In this document: positions 51,796 through 60,010 of the stretch, in pieces
Numbering within the stretch: position 1 is the stretch's first letter
How the letters are laid out: the number at the start of each line of letters is the position of its first letter
NCBI RefSeq assembly: GCF_002111585.1
Contig: NZ_LUTP01000010.1
Location: 45,474-109,473, forward strand
From: Lonsdalea iberica
GTDB lineage: Bacteria > Pseudomonadota > Gammaproteobacteria > Enterobacterales > Enterobacteriaceae
DNA length: 64,000 bases
Direction: 5' to 3'
Translations under genes and position numbers: made by a program
Notes under the pieces: generated by a model
What the model was told of the DNA's origin: nothing
The model's input: only the letters and a program-made list of their open reading frames with translations
Databases searched by the model: none

Positions 51796-52776
51796 ATGTC
51801 AGGAAAACAGCGGGTGATGTGCGGTATCGCTGCCATTTTGTTTATTGCGGTGATCGCGACGATCGTGAGTTATTGGTCCAATTTTCTTTCCGCGATGTTG
51901 GCAATACAAATCTATCTTCATCGCTATCTGGTGGGTTATCTGCTCCAGCTTGGGAACCAACACGTGGGCTACGGCGTATTGCTGCTGGCCGCCAGTTTCA
52001 TCTACGGCGTATTGCACGCCATCGGCCCCGGCCATGGCAAATTCATCATCACGACCTACCTCAGCGTCTCCCATGAGACGGCCTCTTCCGCCAGAATCCT
52101 CGCCTTTCTGGGGGCGATGACGCAGGGCCTTACGGCAATTCTGTTCGTCTATCTGCTGGTGGTTTTCCTGAACGTCTCGATGGGCGATTTGAGCCTAAGC
52201 CGCTGGTATATGGAAAAAATCAGTGCGCTCTACATCGGGGCGTTCGCCGTCGTGTTAATTGCCAGAGCCGTACGCGCGGGACGAGCCCGTCCGGCTATCC
52301 GCCGTTGTACGCCGGTGGTCGCCGGTACGTCGGCGGTATTGGTGCGGCCTCTTGCGAACAAGGTTGTCGAACCCGCGGCCTGCTGTGGACACCATGCCGT
52401 TAACCCGGTGGCCGTGCCACGCGACCTGTCGTCCGCGCTGGCGATGATTGCAGCTATCGGCATTCGACCTTGCACCGGCGCGATAATGATCCTGGCGTTC
52501 GCCAACGCGGTCGGCTGCTTCAACTGGGGCGCTGCCGCCGTCATGGCGATGGCGTTGGGAACGGCGTTGGCAATCTGCGCGCTGGCAACGTGGGTGATCC
52601 ACTCGCGCGACCGGGCATCGTCTTTGTTCCAACGTGCGCGCCATCCGATGTTCGGCACGCTGCGTCCTTGGCTGCTGGCGGCGTCAGGGCTGCTTCTGTT
52701 TCTGTTTGCCCTTATGCTGTTCTCCTCCACCTTGCCAGCGAACATGATTGGCGATGCGCTTAACAACGGCTGTTGA
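51796..52776 (+). CDS. NicO-family nickel/cobalt transporter (ZevB/RcnA-like)
   Basis: This 326-residue membrane protein shows the NicO signatures HAIGPGHGKFIITTYL (about residue 75) and IGIRPCTGAIMIL (about 225), with six or more helices. The loop between them carries CCGHH (about 197) rather than the long His-rich loop of RcnA. Family members carry Ni/Co or are linked to zinc uptake (ZevAB). A DUF1007-type partner (ZevA) is not found nearby. The metal and direction of transport are not determined by sequence. Confidence 0.82.
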   Translation: MSGKQRVMCGIAAILFIAVIATIVSYWSNFLSAMLAIQIYLHRYLVGYLLQLGNQHVGYGVLLLAASFIYGVLHAIGPGHGKFIITTYLSVSHETASSARILAFLGAMTQGLTAILFVYLLVVFLNVSMGDLSLSRWYMEKISALYIGAFAVVLIARAVRAGRARPAIRRCTPVVAGTSAVLVRPLANKVVEPAACCGHHAVNPVAVPRDLSSALAMIAAIGIRPCTGAIMILAFANAVGCFNWGAAAVMAMALGTALAICALATWVIHSRDRASSLFQRARHPMFGTLRPWLLAASGLLLFLFALMLFSSTLPANMIGDALNNGC

Positions 52777-52980
52777 GTGCAACCTCCGGTAAACGGCAGG
52801 AGTGAGCGCGGGGTAAGGGCGTATTCAAGGTTGTCACCCTGGAAGTCGCATGTTTTCATTAGGCGTCAACGGCGGCAGAACTTGGCTTCTTTAGGAAGCA
52901 AGGCAACGTCGGCGACGGGCGTTCCTCTGCCGCATTTCGCGCGGTGGAAGAGCTGACTCACTCTCAGATAATCCAATGCC

Positions 52981-54228
52981 ATGTCCCAGATGAACCAGGC
53001 GAGTTTCAAGCTCTCGCCAGAAAAAACGCTGTCGGATGAGCAGTTGGCGCTCAAACAGCGCGTAGAAGCCTTTCTGTGCCAGCATCGTCATGCCGATCAG
53101 GCGTGTTTAGTGATCCAGGGGCCGGCGGGCACCGGCAAAAGCGTCTTCCTGCATGCGCTGTTCGCCGATTTACAGCGTGACGCGCGTCAACGGAAGGATC
53201 ATCCGCTGTACGGCAGCGAAAACGTGTTGCTCGTCAACCATCCCGAAATGCTCAAAGCCTACAAAAACGCGTCGGACGCACAGGTCGCACTCCGTAAAAA
53301 AGACTATGAGCGCCCGACGACGTTCATTAACCGCATGCGCAAACGGGAAGCCAAGGTGGATATCGTGCTGGTGGACGAGGCCCACTTGCTGCTGACGCGC
53401 AGCGATCGCTACAACCATTTTTTTCAGGACAATCATCTGGAAGAGATTTTGCGCCTCGCTCGCTGTGTGGTGCTGATTTTCGATGAGCAGCAGGTGCTGA
53501 AATCCAAAAGCCTGTGGCGAGAAGGCGATCTTGAGCGACTGATCGCCCGCGGCCCGCATGAAGTGCATCTATTGCGGCATCAGTTCCGAATGAAGGCGGC
53601 CACGTCGGTGCAGCATTGGATTAACCACTTCTGTCGTCGACAACTGATGCCCTTGCCGGTAGCGGCGCCCGGCGAGCCAATGTTTGAGCTGAAGATCTTC
53701 GACGATGCTCAGGCTATGTATACAGCGATCCGCCGGCGTAACGCCGACAGCGGACTGTCGCGGATGCTGTCGACCTATGATTACCCCTATCGGTTGGACG
53801 GTCAGGATCACTTTATTGAAGAGGGCGCCTTCCGGCTACGCTGGGATCGCTCGAAGCCGAACGAGCGCCTGCCGTGGGCGGAGCGGGAAGACACTATCGA
53901 CGAAGTCGGCTCGGTATACACGGTACAGGGCTTTGATCTCAACTACGTCGGGCTGATCCTGGGGCCATCGGTATCCTGGGATGCAGAACGTCGTGAAATC
54001 GTTATCGATCCGTCTCGTTATGAGGACGGCGCGGCGTTTCAGGGCGCTGGGCGTCTCGACGACGCCGAGACGGTGAAAGTTCGTATCATGCTCAATGCCA
54101 TCAACGTGCTGATGACCCGCGCGATCGATGGACTCTATATTTATGCTCACGACGCGGGACTGCGTCGCCAACTGCTTCTCTTGCAGGATGAAGCGGCAAC
54201 GAACGGAGAGAACCATGTCTGCAAATGA
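52981..54228 (+). CDS. DUF2075-type P-loop ATPase/helicase-like protein
   Basis: This 415-residue protein has a Walker A GPAGTGKSVFLHAL (about 47), Walker B-like VLVDEAHLLLT (about 130), a helicase-like DEQQVL segment and LLRHQFRMKAATSVQHWINHF, matching the DUF2075 / SLFN-group-3-like family. A C-terminal part has VGSVYTVQGFDLNYVGLILGP and ALNAINVLMTRAIDGLYIY-type helicase C-domain motifs (LNAINVLMTRA). The function is unknown, possibly nucleic-acid unwinding or remodelling. Its stop overlaps the next gene by 14 bases, which couples it to a deformylase-like protein. Confidence 0.82.
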   Translation: MSQMNQASFKLSPEKTLSDEQLALKQRVEAFLCQHRHADQACLVIQGPAGTGKSVFLHALFADLQRDARQRKDHPLYGSENVLLVNHPEMLKAYKNASDAQVALRKKDYERPTTFINRMRKREAKVDIVLVDEAHLLLTRSDRYNHFFQDNHLEEILRLARCVVLIFDEQQVLKSKSLWREGDLERLIARGPHEVHLLRHQFRMKAATSVQHWINHFCRRQLMPLPVAAPGEPMFELKIFDDAQAMYTAIRRRNADSGLSRMLSTYDYPYRLDGQDHFIEEGAFRLRWDRSKPNERLPWAEREDTIDEVGSVYTVQGFDLNYVGLILGPSVSWDAERREIVIDPSRYEDGAAFQGAGRLDDAETVKVRIMLNAINVLMTRAIDGLYIYAHDAGLRRQLLLLQDEAATNGENHVCK

Positions 54229-54739
54229 ACTGGCGTGGATTGACGATCCGCGCATGAAAACGGTATCCCGGCACGTCGACGTCGTCGATGACTCCGTCAA
54301 CGCGCTGGTGGAACGGATGTTCGCCCTGGTCGAGAGGATGAACGATTCAGGGCTGGCCGCGATTCAGTTAGGGATCCCGCAGCGCATCGTGGTGATCGAT
54401 ATGGATGATGAACACGGCGTGCGTCAGCGTTTGGCGCTGATCAACCCGGAGGTGGTGGAACGCTCTGAGGAAACGACCTCGCATCTTGAACTGTGTTCCT
54501 CTATCCCGCAGCATCCCTTGCCGGCGGTGCGGGCCAAGCGCGTGCGCGTGGCGTATACCGATCAGGGCGGCAATCAACAGTCGTTGGACGCGGGTGGGGC
54601 GCTGGCGGTATGCCTCCAGCATGAAATCGATCATCTCGACGGATTGTCGTTGATCGACAACCTGTCCGATCTGAAACGTAACCGCATTCGAACTCAATTG
54701 GCCAAGCTGCGACGTAAGCTGGCGCCGAGGGACGAATAA
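54215..54739 (+). CDS. Peptide deformylase-like protein (degenerate motifs)
   Basis: This 174-residue protein has the peptide deformylase fold motifs. The third, QHEIDHLDG, is intact with both His ligands and catalytic Glu. The first reads DSGLAAIQLGI (usual GxGLAAxQxG, first Gly lost) and the second ELCSSIP (usual EGCLSVP), which keeps the metal-binding Cys but changes its neighbours. It could be an active paralogue with altered specificity or a binding protein. It is translated from an ATG inside the DUF2075 gene. A canonical def gene is not in the window. Confidence 0.85.
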   Translation: MSANELAWIDDPRMKTVSRHVDVVDDSVNALVERMFALVERMNDSGLAAIQLGIPQRIVVIDMDDEHGVRQRLALINPEVVERSEETTSHLELCSSIPQHPLPAVRAKRVRVAYTDQGGNQQSLDAGGALAVCLQHEIDHLDGLSLIDNLSDLKRNRIRTQLAKLRRKLAPRDE

Positions 54740-54827
54740 CGCGTCTGTCGGGGGCTGTTGCCGCGAGGGGCGTGATCGCATCAATCAGCAACGGACGCAG
54801 GGCGCGCCCGTTGTCGTTGCACCGGAG

Positions 54828-56105
54828 CTAGTGAAACAGAGGTTGCGGCGAGGTCACGTCCGGCACTTGGGCGCGGGTCATTTTCTCGACGATGTGGTCC
54901 AGCGGGCAGAACCAGCCGACGGCCGTTTGTTGGCAGTGGCTGTCGTGATACTCCTCGATCAGCGGCGGCGCCTCTGACGTCAAGGGGCTGAGATTGCGCC
55001 ACTGGTCCAGCGACATGGCGCTAAACGTCAGCCGCACGTAGCGTTCGCCGCTGTGGGTATCGCGATAGCGCTCGAACGCCAGGCTGCCCCCCGGCGGGAT
55101 ATCGTTGCGCGGATAGTCGCCCAACCGCCAGTTCATCTGCAATATGGTCTGGATCTGCGCGATATTGGTGTCATGGCCGACGAACAGCGCCAGCGGCGCT
55201 TTCAAACCCGGGTTTGCCGGGGCGGACGCCGTGGTGCCGGCCGTGAGCGCCGCGACCAGCTGAGACATCAGCAGCGTCCCGCCGTGTCGCGCCAGCTCCG
55301 GAGTGTCGCTGACCAGGTCGTATTTAGCCGCGTGCAGCGCCATCAGCGCCGAGACTTCGCGGGCATTTCGGGCATGGCCGAAAGCCACCTGGGACAGCGG
55401 CAGTCCTTCGCTGTACTGCAGGCGGATAGTTTCGCCTATCGTCGACCCCGGAGACAGCGGGCCTTTGAGTGATACGCCGTGCTCTTTTTCCACCAGCTTC
55501 CACGGCGCGTTCAGGAACTCGCAGGAAGAAGGCGTATCGGCGCAGACCGCCGCGCGCAGCAGCGTGATGGCGGGCTGATAGCGTTGATTCAGATCCTCTG
55601 CGCTGCCCGTCTGCGCCGTGACCTGCTGTTTGACGACCTCTCTGTCTGGCTGGCTCAGGCCCATATCCGCGCTTTGAAACAGCGGATCACGCTTCTCACG
55701 TGTGCTGCCCGCCGCGAGTCCGCAGCCCGGAAACATGCCGTCGAGGAGCGCTTGCGCCGTGGCGCGGGTTCTTTGCAACGGGCTGGACCAGGCGAACACC
55801 TGTTCCGGCGGCGGACAGCCCGCGCCGATGGGCAGACCTGCCGCTCGCCAGCGGGCGATCTGATAGGCACCCTGATGGATAATTCCGGCGTAACCGTGAC
55901 CAGAGAGGTGACCGTCTGGTACCGTCCATTCGGGCCACGTTTTACCGGTCGCTTTGTTCAAGGTGTCGGTTCCCGTCTGAGGACGGACGCCGTGGCGGCT
56001 CAGCGTGACGACATGTTCCAGCGTAAATTGCGTCTCGGGCGCGGCCATCGACGGAAAGGCGGACATCAATGCCAGCGTGGCGGCACCCCATTTGAAAATA
56101 GTCAT
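54828..56105 (-). CDS. Periplasmic histidine acid phosphatase, AppA/Agp-like (phytase family)
   Basis: This 425-residue protein has a signal peptide (MTIFKWGAATLALMSAFPSMA), the phosphatase active-site motif SRHGVRPQTG near residue 35 and the proton donor region GHDTNIAQ near 315, both hallmarks of branch-2 histidine acid phosphatases (phytase or glucose-1-phosphatase type). At least six further cysteines can pair in the periplasm. It lies 21 bases after the porin gene, so co-transcription is likely. The natural substrate is unproven. Confidence 0.88.
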   Translation of the reverse strand: MTIFKWGAATLALMSAFPSMAAPETQFTLEHVVTLSRHGVRPQTGTDTLNKATGKTWPEWTVPDGHLSGHGYAGIIHQGAYQIARWRAAGLPIGAGCPPPEQVFAWSSPLQRTRATAQALLDGMFPGCGLAAGSTREKRDPLFQSADMGLSQPDREVVKQQVTAQTGSAEDLNQRYQPAITLLRAAVCADTPSSCEFLNAPWKLVEKEHGVSLKGPLSPGSTIGETIRLQYSEGLPLSQVAFGHARNAREVSALMALHAAKYDLVSDTPELARHGGTLLMSQLVAALTAGTTASAPANPGLKAPLALFVGHDTNIAQIQTILQMNWRLGDYPRNDIPPGGSLAFERYRDTHSGERYVRLTFSAMSLDQWRNLSPLTSEAPPLIEEYHDSHCQQTAVGWFCPLDHIVEKMTRAQVPDVTSPQPLFH

Positions 56106-56126
56106 AGCGGATCATGAACCTTATTA

Positions 56127-56810
56127 TTAAAACGTGTATTTAAATCCGGTGGCGTAGGTGGTTTGCCGTTTATCACTGCTTTTTGACACGGATTCGTTGG
56201 TGACTTCAAGGACGTATTGCCAGTGAGTTAGGAATTTAATTTTCATTTCGACTTGATGTTCATAGTCGGTGTCTCGTGTAGCGAAAATAGGCCGATCGCT
56301 AAAATAGCGAGAATATTTATAAGATAGCGTCGCGTGGCTGAATTTATATTTTGCGCCCGCATCAATACGGTGTGTATGTTTCGTCGGCTTATCGTCGTAA
56401 TCGGTTATTTCGTAGCGATAACGTGTTACAAGCACAATATTATCGACCACAAACCATTCCGCGCTCAAAGACGGTTTCCAGGTTTGCTTTTCATCGTAAA
56501 TGCTGGACGTCAAGCCGGGGGTTAATGTCGCCGAAGGGGAAACCGCAAACGCGTAATCGATGCCAAACTCCGTTTTATCTTTACGTAAGTGATTGAATGC
56601 CTTGCCGGCTGAACCATCCGATGACTCGCGCGGATAGGTTTCCCACTCCGCGGACAGCCCGAGTCCCTGATTGAAACGATGTTCAATGCCCCATTTATCG
56701 CTGTGGGTACGGGAGACATCGCTGAATTCATGTTTCCAGAAAAGAGAAACTGCCTGCGATTGAAAAGACAATACGCATAAGGAGATGAATAAAAAATGAC
56801 GTAAAAACAT
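56127..56810 (-). CDS. KdgM-family oligogalacturonate-type porin
   Basis: This 227-residue outer-membrane beta-barrel has a signal peptide (to about Ala20), then alternating amphipathic strands rich in Arg/Tyr (FWKHEFSDVSRTHSDKWGIEHRFNQGLG, YRYEITDYDDK, YKYSRYFSD) and a C-terminal Phe (TTYATGFKYTF). KdgM-type porins pass acidic oligosaccharides released from pectin. It lies directly upstream of a periplasmic acid phosphatase. The upstream region has AAATAAAATGCTTTTTAT, weakly KdgR-like, not convincing. Confidence 0.85.
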   Translation of the reverse strand: MFLRHFLFISLCVLSFQSQAVSLFWKHEFSDVSRTHSDKWGIEHRFNQGLGLSAEWETYPRESSDGSAGKAFNHLRKDKTEFGIDYAFAVSPSATLTPGLTSSIYDEKQTWKPSLSAEWFVVDNIVLVTRYRYEITDYDDKPTKHTHRIDAGAKYKFSHATLSYKYSRYFSDRPIFATRDTDYEHQVEMKIKFLTHWQYVLEVTNESVSKSSDKRQTTYATGFKYTF

Positions 56811-57038
56811 TAATAATCGCCGTTTGTGCTAAAAGTGCTGCGAATATAGGGATGCGACATGACAGAATAATGAACGTTATTTGCCGCAGAGATGATGAGA
56901 TAAAAATTTGTGAGATGGGCGATAAGTCAACGAGCCCTTGTAAAATAAAATGCTTTTTATCTCAAGATGAATAGATTGTCGTTCTGCCGACGGCGTGACG
57001 TTATTTTCGCCGTCGGCGGAACAGGTCTGCCATTGCGC

Positions 57039-58313
57039 TTAAGGCAGACGCGTCGTCTTTTTCAGTACGATATAAAGCACGCTGGCGACGACGAGCGAAT
57101 TGAAGGCGGGAATGCCCCATTCTACGTTCAGGCCTACGACGCTGCCGATGATGCTGGCGATGATGGCGGCCCAACCGATCGCTGGGGTATTGGCCGCATC
57201 CGGTAGCTGACCCGCTTTGCGGCTGGCGTCCAACAGCGTTCTATGGCTGCGCAGCAGGTAATAGTCCACCAGCATAACCCCAATAATTGGCGGGAACACC
57301 ACGCCCAACAGCGTCAGAAAATCGACAAAGCGGTCCAGAATACCTAGCACTGACAGCAATGTGCCGATCAGGCCAATGACCAGTGTGATGGACATATAGC
57401 TGAGCTTTTTACCGGTGATCCCTTCAATGGCGTTCGCCAGCCCCAGCGATGAGGAGTAGAGGTTAATATCGTTGATTCTCAACGTAGAGAATACGACGGC
57501 GATCAGCCCGATGCCCCCGGCCATCTGCGACATAATGGTGACGACATCTGCCGTGTTCAGCGCTCTCGCGATTAAGATAGCGAGACCGTTTACGATGAAT
57601 TCGCCGACGATAATCGACATGATAGTCATCCAGAACACGTGACGGCCTTTCTGCGAATAGCGGGTCATATCCGGCGTAATGAGGCTGGCGACGATACATC
57701 CCCCGACGACCATTGTGGCCCCGGCGCTGATGGAGACGGACTCGGACGGGATGGAGTCTATGAGAGCGTAGAACGAGTGCCCCGCCAGCGTTTGCGTCGA
57801 AATGTAGGCGACGATACCGATAAACAGCGGGACGGCGATACGGGCGGTATAGCGCAATGCTTTGAAACCGAAGGCGACCAGCAGCGTCAGCGCCACGCCC
57901 GACAGTGTGGCGGAGCCGGCGAAGCCCAGTTTGTCGTTAAGCGCAAAGTTGAGCGCCCGCGCGAACACCGCATTCTGTACGCCGAACCAGCCGAGCAGGC
58001 TGATGGCGATCACCACGCCCATTAGCACGGCGCCGAGTCGGCCAAATCCGCACCATCGTGCCAGCAGGCTGCCGGACAGCCCCTCCATCATGCCCGCATA
58101 GCCCAGACCGATGGTCACGATGCCGAAAATGAGGCTGCCGATGGCGATGGCGGTAAAGGCCTGACCCAGCGTCATCGAATGCCCCAGCACGGCGCCGAGC
58201 ATGAACTGGTCTAGGGCGGTGAGCATACCGATGTGCACCAGCGCGATATTGAAAAAAGGCAGTCTTGCCGAGTGGGGAACCCGGCTTACCGGATAATCAT
58301 CTATTTTTTCCAT
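57039..58313 (-). CDS. Cytosine permease-family (NCS1) transporter
   Basis: This 424-residue membrane protein of 12 helices belongs to the CodB-like NCS1 branch: ALDQFMLGAVLGHSMTLGQAF near the N-terminus, WFGVQNAVFARAL and IRINDINLYSSSLGLAN-type substrate-site segments (LRINDINLYSSSLGL). The real substrate may be cytosine or another base/nitrogen compound. The start MEKIDDYPVSR has AGGA five bases upstream; a longer in-frame opening was rejected. codA is not adjacent. A PAS-LuxR gene lies upstream on the same strand and may regulate it. Confidence 0.85.
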   Translation of the reverse strand: MEKIDDYPVSRVPHSARLPFFNIALVHIGMLTALDQFMLGAVLGHSMTLGQAFTAIAIGSLIFGIVTIGLGYAGMMEGLSGSLLARWCGFGRLGAVLMGVVIAISLLGWFGVQNAVFARALNFALNDKLGFAGSATLSGVALTLLVAFGFKALRYTARIAVPLFIGIVAYISTQTLAGHSFYALIDSIPSESVSISAGATMVVGGCIVASLITPDMTRYSQKGRHVFWMTIMSIIVGEFIVNGLAILIARALNTADVVTIMSQMAGGIGLIAVVFSTLRINDINLYSSSLGLANAIEGITGKKLSYMSITLVIGLIGTLLSVLGILDRFVDFLTLLGVVFPPIIGVMLVDYYLLRSHRTLLDASRKAGQLPDAANTPAIGWAAIIASIIGSVVGLNVEWGIPAFNSLVVASVLYIVLKKTTRLP

Positions 58314-58489
58314 ATTTTCCTGAGTCCTTGTGGTTAATCGCCCCATTCCTGCAGGCGCGGCTGGTTTTAATGCCAGCTGAAAGCCAACGCGATCCCCGGT
58401 TGTCGAACGGACGTGAGGTCACCTTGCGCCCCGAGATAACAGGGATCTCTCGGGGGGGATTGGTGAATGTGTCTGACGTGGTTAGCGCG

Positions 58490-59179
58490 CTAAATATATT
58501 GAATGCCTTTCACCAGCAGTCTGGGCGGAATGTATTTATCTAATCCCGAGTGATAACAAAACGCTTTAAATTGATGCAATGAATGCACGTCGGCTTTTTG
58601 GTAAATGTTATATATTCTGTTTTCAATAGTTTTGTAGGCAAGGTTGGTTTTTCGGGCGATCTCCTTTCCTGAAAAACCCTGCAGGATCAGAAAAATCATT
58701 TCCAGTTCCGAGGGCGTAAATAAACTGTTTTCGACGCGGGTAATCAGCGTGGAGGGCGCCTTTTTATCGATATAAACCAGAGGGGAGAGCGTCGTCAGGG
58801 GCTTGGCGTTCCACATGGTGCCAATACAGCGTTTCTTGACGTCGAAAATAGGAATTTTTTCGCTGACGAACGGCGAGAGAAACGTGTCGCCATTCCAATA
58901 GTGCGTTTCGATGACGGCGACGCTTTTCTGGCTGTGCTCTGTTCGTCGGTCGTGTTCTATAAAGTCTTCCGACAGTTCCGCCCATTCGGCGGGGAATTCG
59001 GCGTCCAGTTTTCCTTCGAACTCAAATTGGGCGGGCGTATTGGTATACGTCAGGGCGGCTTTGTTCATGTAAATATGCCGCGATGCCAGATCCTTGATTC
59101 CCCAAGGTTCGTGCAATGCTTCCATCACGGTTATCAGACCGCCGATATAACGGCTGATGTCTTCTGTGTCCTGCGGCAT
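58490..59179 (-). CDS. PAS-LuxR transcriptional regulator
   Basis: The 229-residue protein has an N-terminal PAS-like domain (about residues 10-125, KDLASRHIYMNKAAL...) and a C-terminal LuxR-type helix-turn-helix (about 155-215, LILQGFSGKEIARKTNLAYKTIENRIYNIYQKADV). The signal is unknown. It precedes the NCS1 transporter gene (gap 176 bases) on the same strand, a likely target. A GNAT gene lies upstream on the same strand. Confidence 0.88.
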   Translation of the reverse strand: MPQDTEDISRYIGGLITVMEALHEPWGIKDLASRHIYMNKAALTYTNTPAQFEFEGKLDAEFPAEWAELSEDFIEHDRRTEHSQKSVAVIETHYWNGDTFLSPFVSEKIPIFDVKKRCIGTMWNAKPLTTLSPLVYIDKKAPSTLITRVENSLFTPSELEMIFLILQGFSGKEIARKTNLAYKTIENRIYNIYQKADVHSLHQFKAFCYHSGLDKYIPPRLLVKGIQYI

Positions 59180-59208
59180 CCTGACCTCCTTTCAAGACGA
59201 CTGATAAT

Positions 59209-59622
59209 TTACTGAAACTCCTTACGGAGATAATGACGCGTGAAACGGTGAGCGTAACCGGCGAGGTGGCCGTACTCCTGATATCCGAGCTTCTCGTAAA
59301 ATCCCTTGGCCTGAAAACTGAAGGTATCGACATAGGCCATATGACAGCCGCGTTTTATCGCCTCCGTTTCGGCCTGCTGCATCATTTGGCGGCCTAAACC
59401 GGCATGACGATAAGGTTCGTCGACCCACAGGAATTTAATTTCCAGCGCTCCCCACCAGGTTCTTGCAACCAGACCTGCAATAATGTCGTTATTATCATTG
59501 GTGAAAGTTAGAAATAACGGGTAAATATCACCTTCCTGGAATTTTTTATTGTGTTGCAATAAACGTTGAATGACGAATTCCTCATCCTGAGGATTGGGGG
59601 TGTCGGTAATATTTAACTTCAT
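59209..59622 (-). CDS. GNAT family acetyltransferase
   Basis: This 137-residue N-acetyltransferase has the acetyl-CoA loop WVDEPYRHAGLGRQMMQQAETEAIKRGC and a GNAT-typical ending FYEKLGYQEYGHLAGYAH. The substrate is unknown. It lies 29 bases upstream of the PAS-LuxR gene on the same strand and may be co-transcribed with it. Confidence 0.85.
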   Translation of the reverse strand: MKLNITDTPNPQDEEFVIQRLLQHNKKFQEGDIYPLFLTFTNDNNDIIAGLVARTWWGALEIKFLWVDEPYRHAGLGRQMMQQAETEAIKRGCHMAYVDTFSFQAKGFYEKLGYQEYGHLAGYAHRFTRHYLRKEFQ

Positions 59623-60010
59623 TATTGTTATGCTCCTGATTTCTATAAATCTTATGTCGCATCCAAGCGAATATTAATCTTTAGCATAAATCGTTTTTTG
59701 AGACAAGGGCGGTTTCTACCCCTTCATTATCAGCCTGCATGGGGTAGTGTACTCCGAGTTTATGCAAGAAAAACCAGGCCTTGAATACGCTTATAGTAAA
59801 ACTATTAGTCGCATCCTCTTTGCCATCACCAGGGAAACATATTCTTATTGGATGGGAGAGTAATGATGAGTGGGCATAAATTTCGGTTCATCTACTATTA
59901 TGATAAATATAAAAAATAAGCGATTGTATATCGTGTATTTATAATATTTAACCACACTCAATTTATGCGACAACGAGCCTCTTAGACGGAGGCTCGGATA
60001 AGCCGGACGG
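59623..60010. other. AT-rich intergenic region between GNAT and hydrolase genes
   Basis: This 388-base gap holds the hydrolase terminator (59974-59996), a weak hairpin CTACCCC / GGGGTAG (59716-59747) and a possible 18-codon micro-frame at 59863-59919 preceded by GGGAG. No gene is claimed. Confidence 0.5.
59974..59996 (-). terminator. Terminator-like hairpin after the hydrolase gene
   Basis: Perfect arms CGAGCCTC / GAGGCTCG with a 7-base loop lie 15 bases after the stop; the tail on the minus strand is only weakly T-rich. Confidence 0.6.

Noticed and set aside
51582..52076. Plus-strand open frame overlapping the NicO gene start
   Set aside because: Low-complexity, no family similarity, and mostly inside the NicO gene in another frame.
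56900..56990. Possible KdgR or CRP sites upstream of the KdgM-like porin
   Set aside because: Matches to both consensus sequences are poor and could be chance in AT-rich DNA.
59863..59919. Micro-frame of 18 codons with GGGAG upstream
   Set aside because: Very short, AT-rich, and no similarity; could be real, but conservation or ribosome profiling would be needed.
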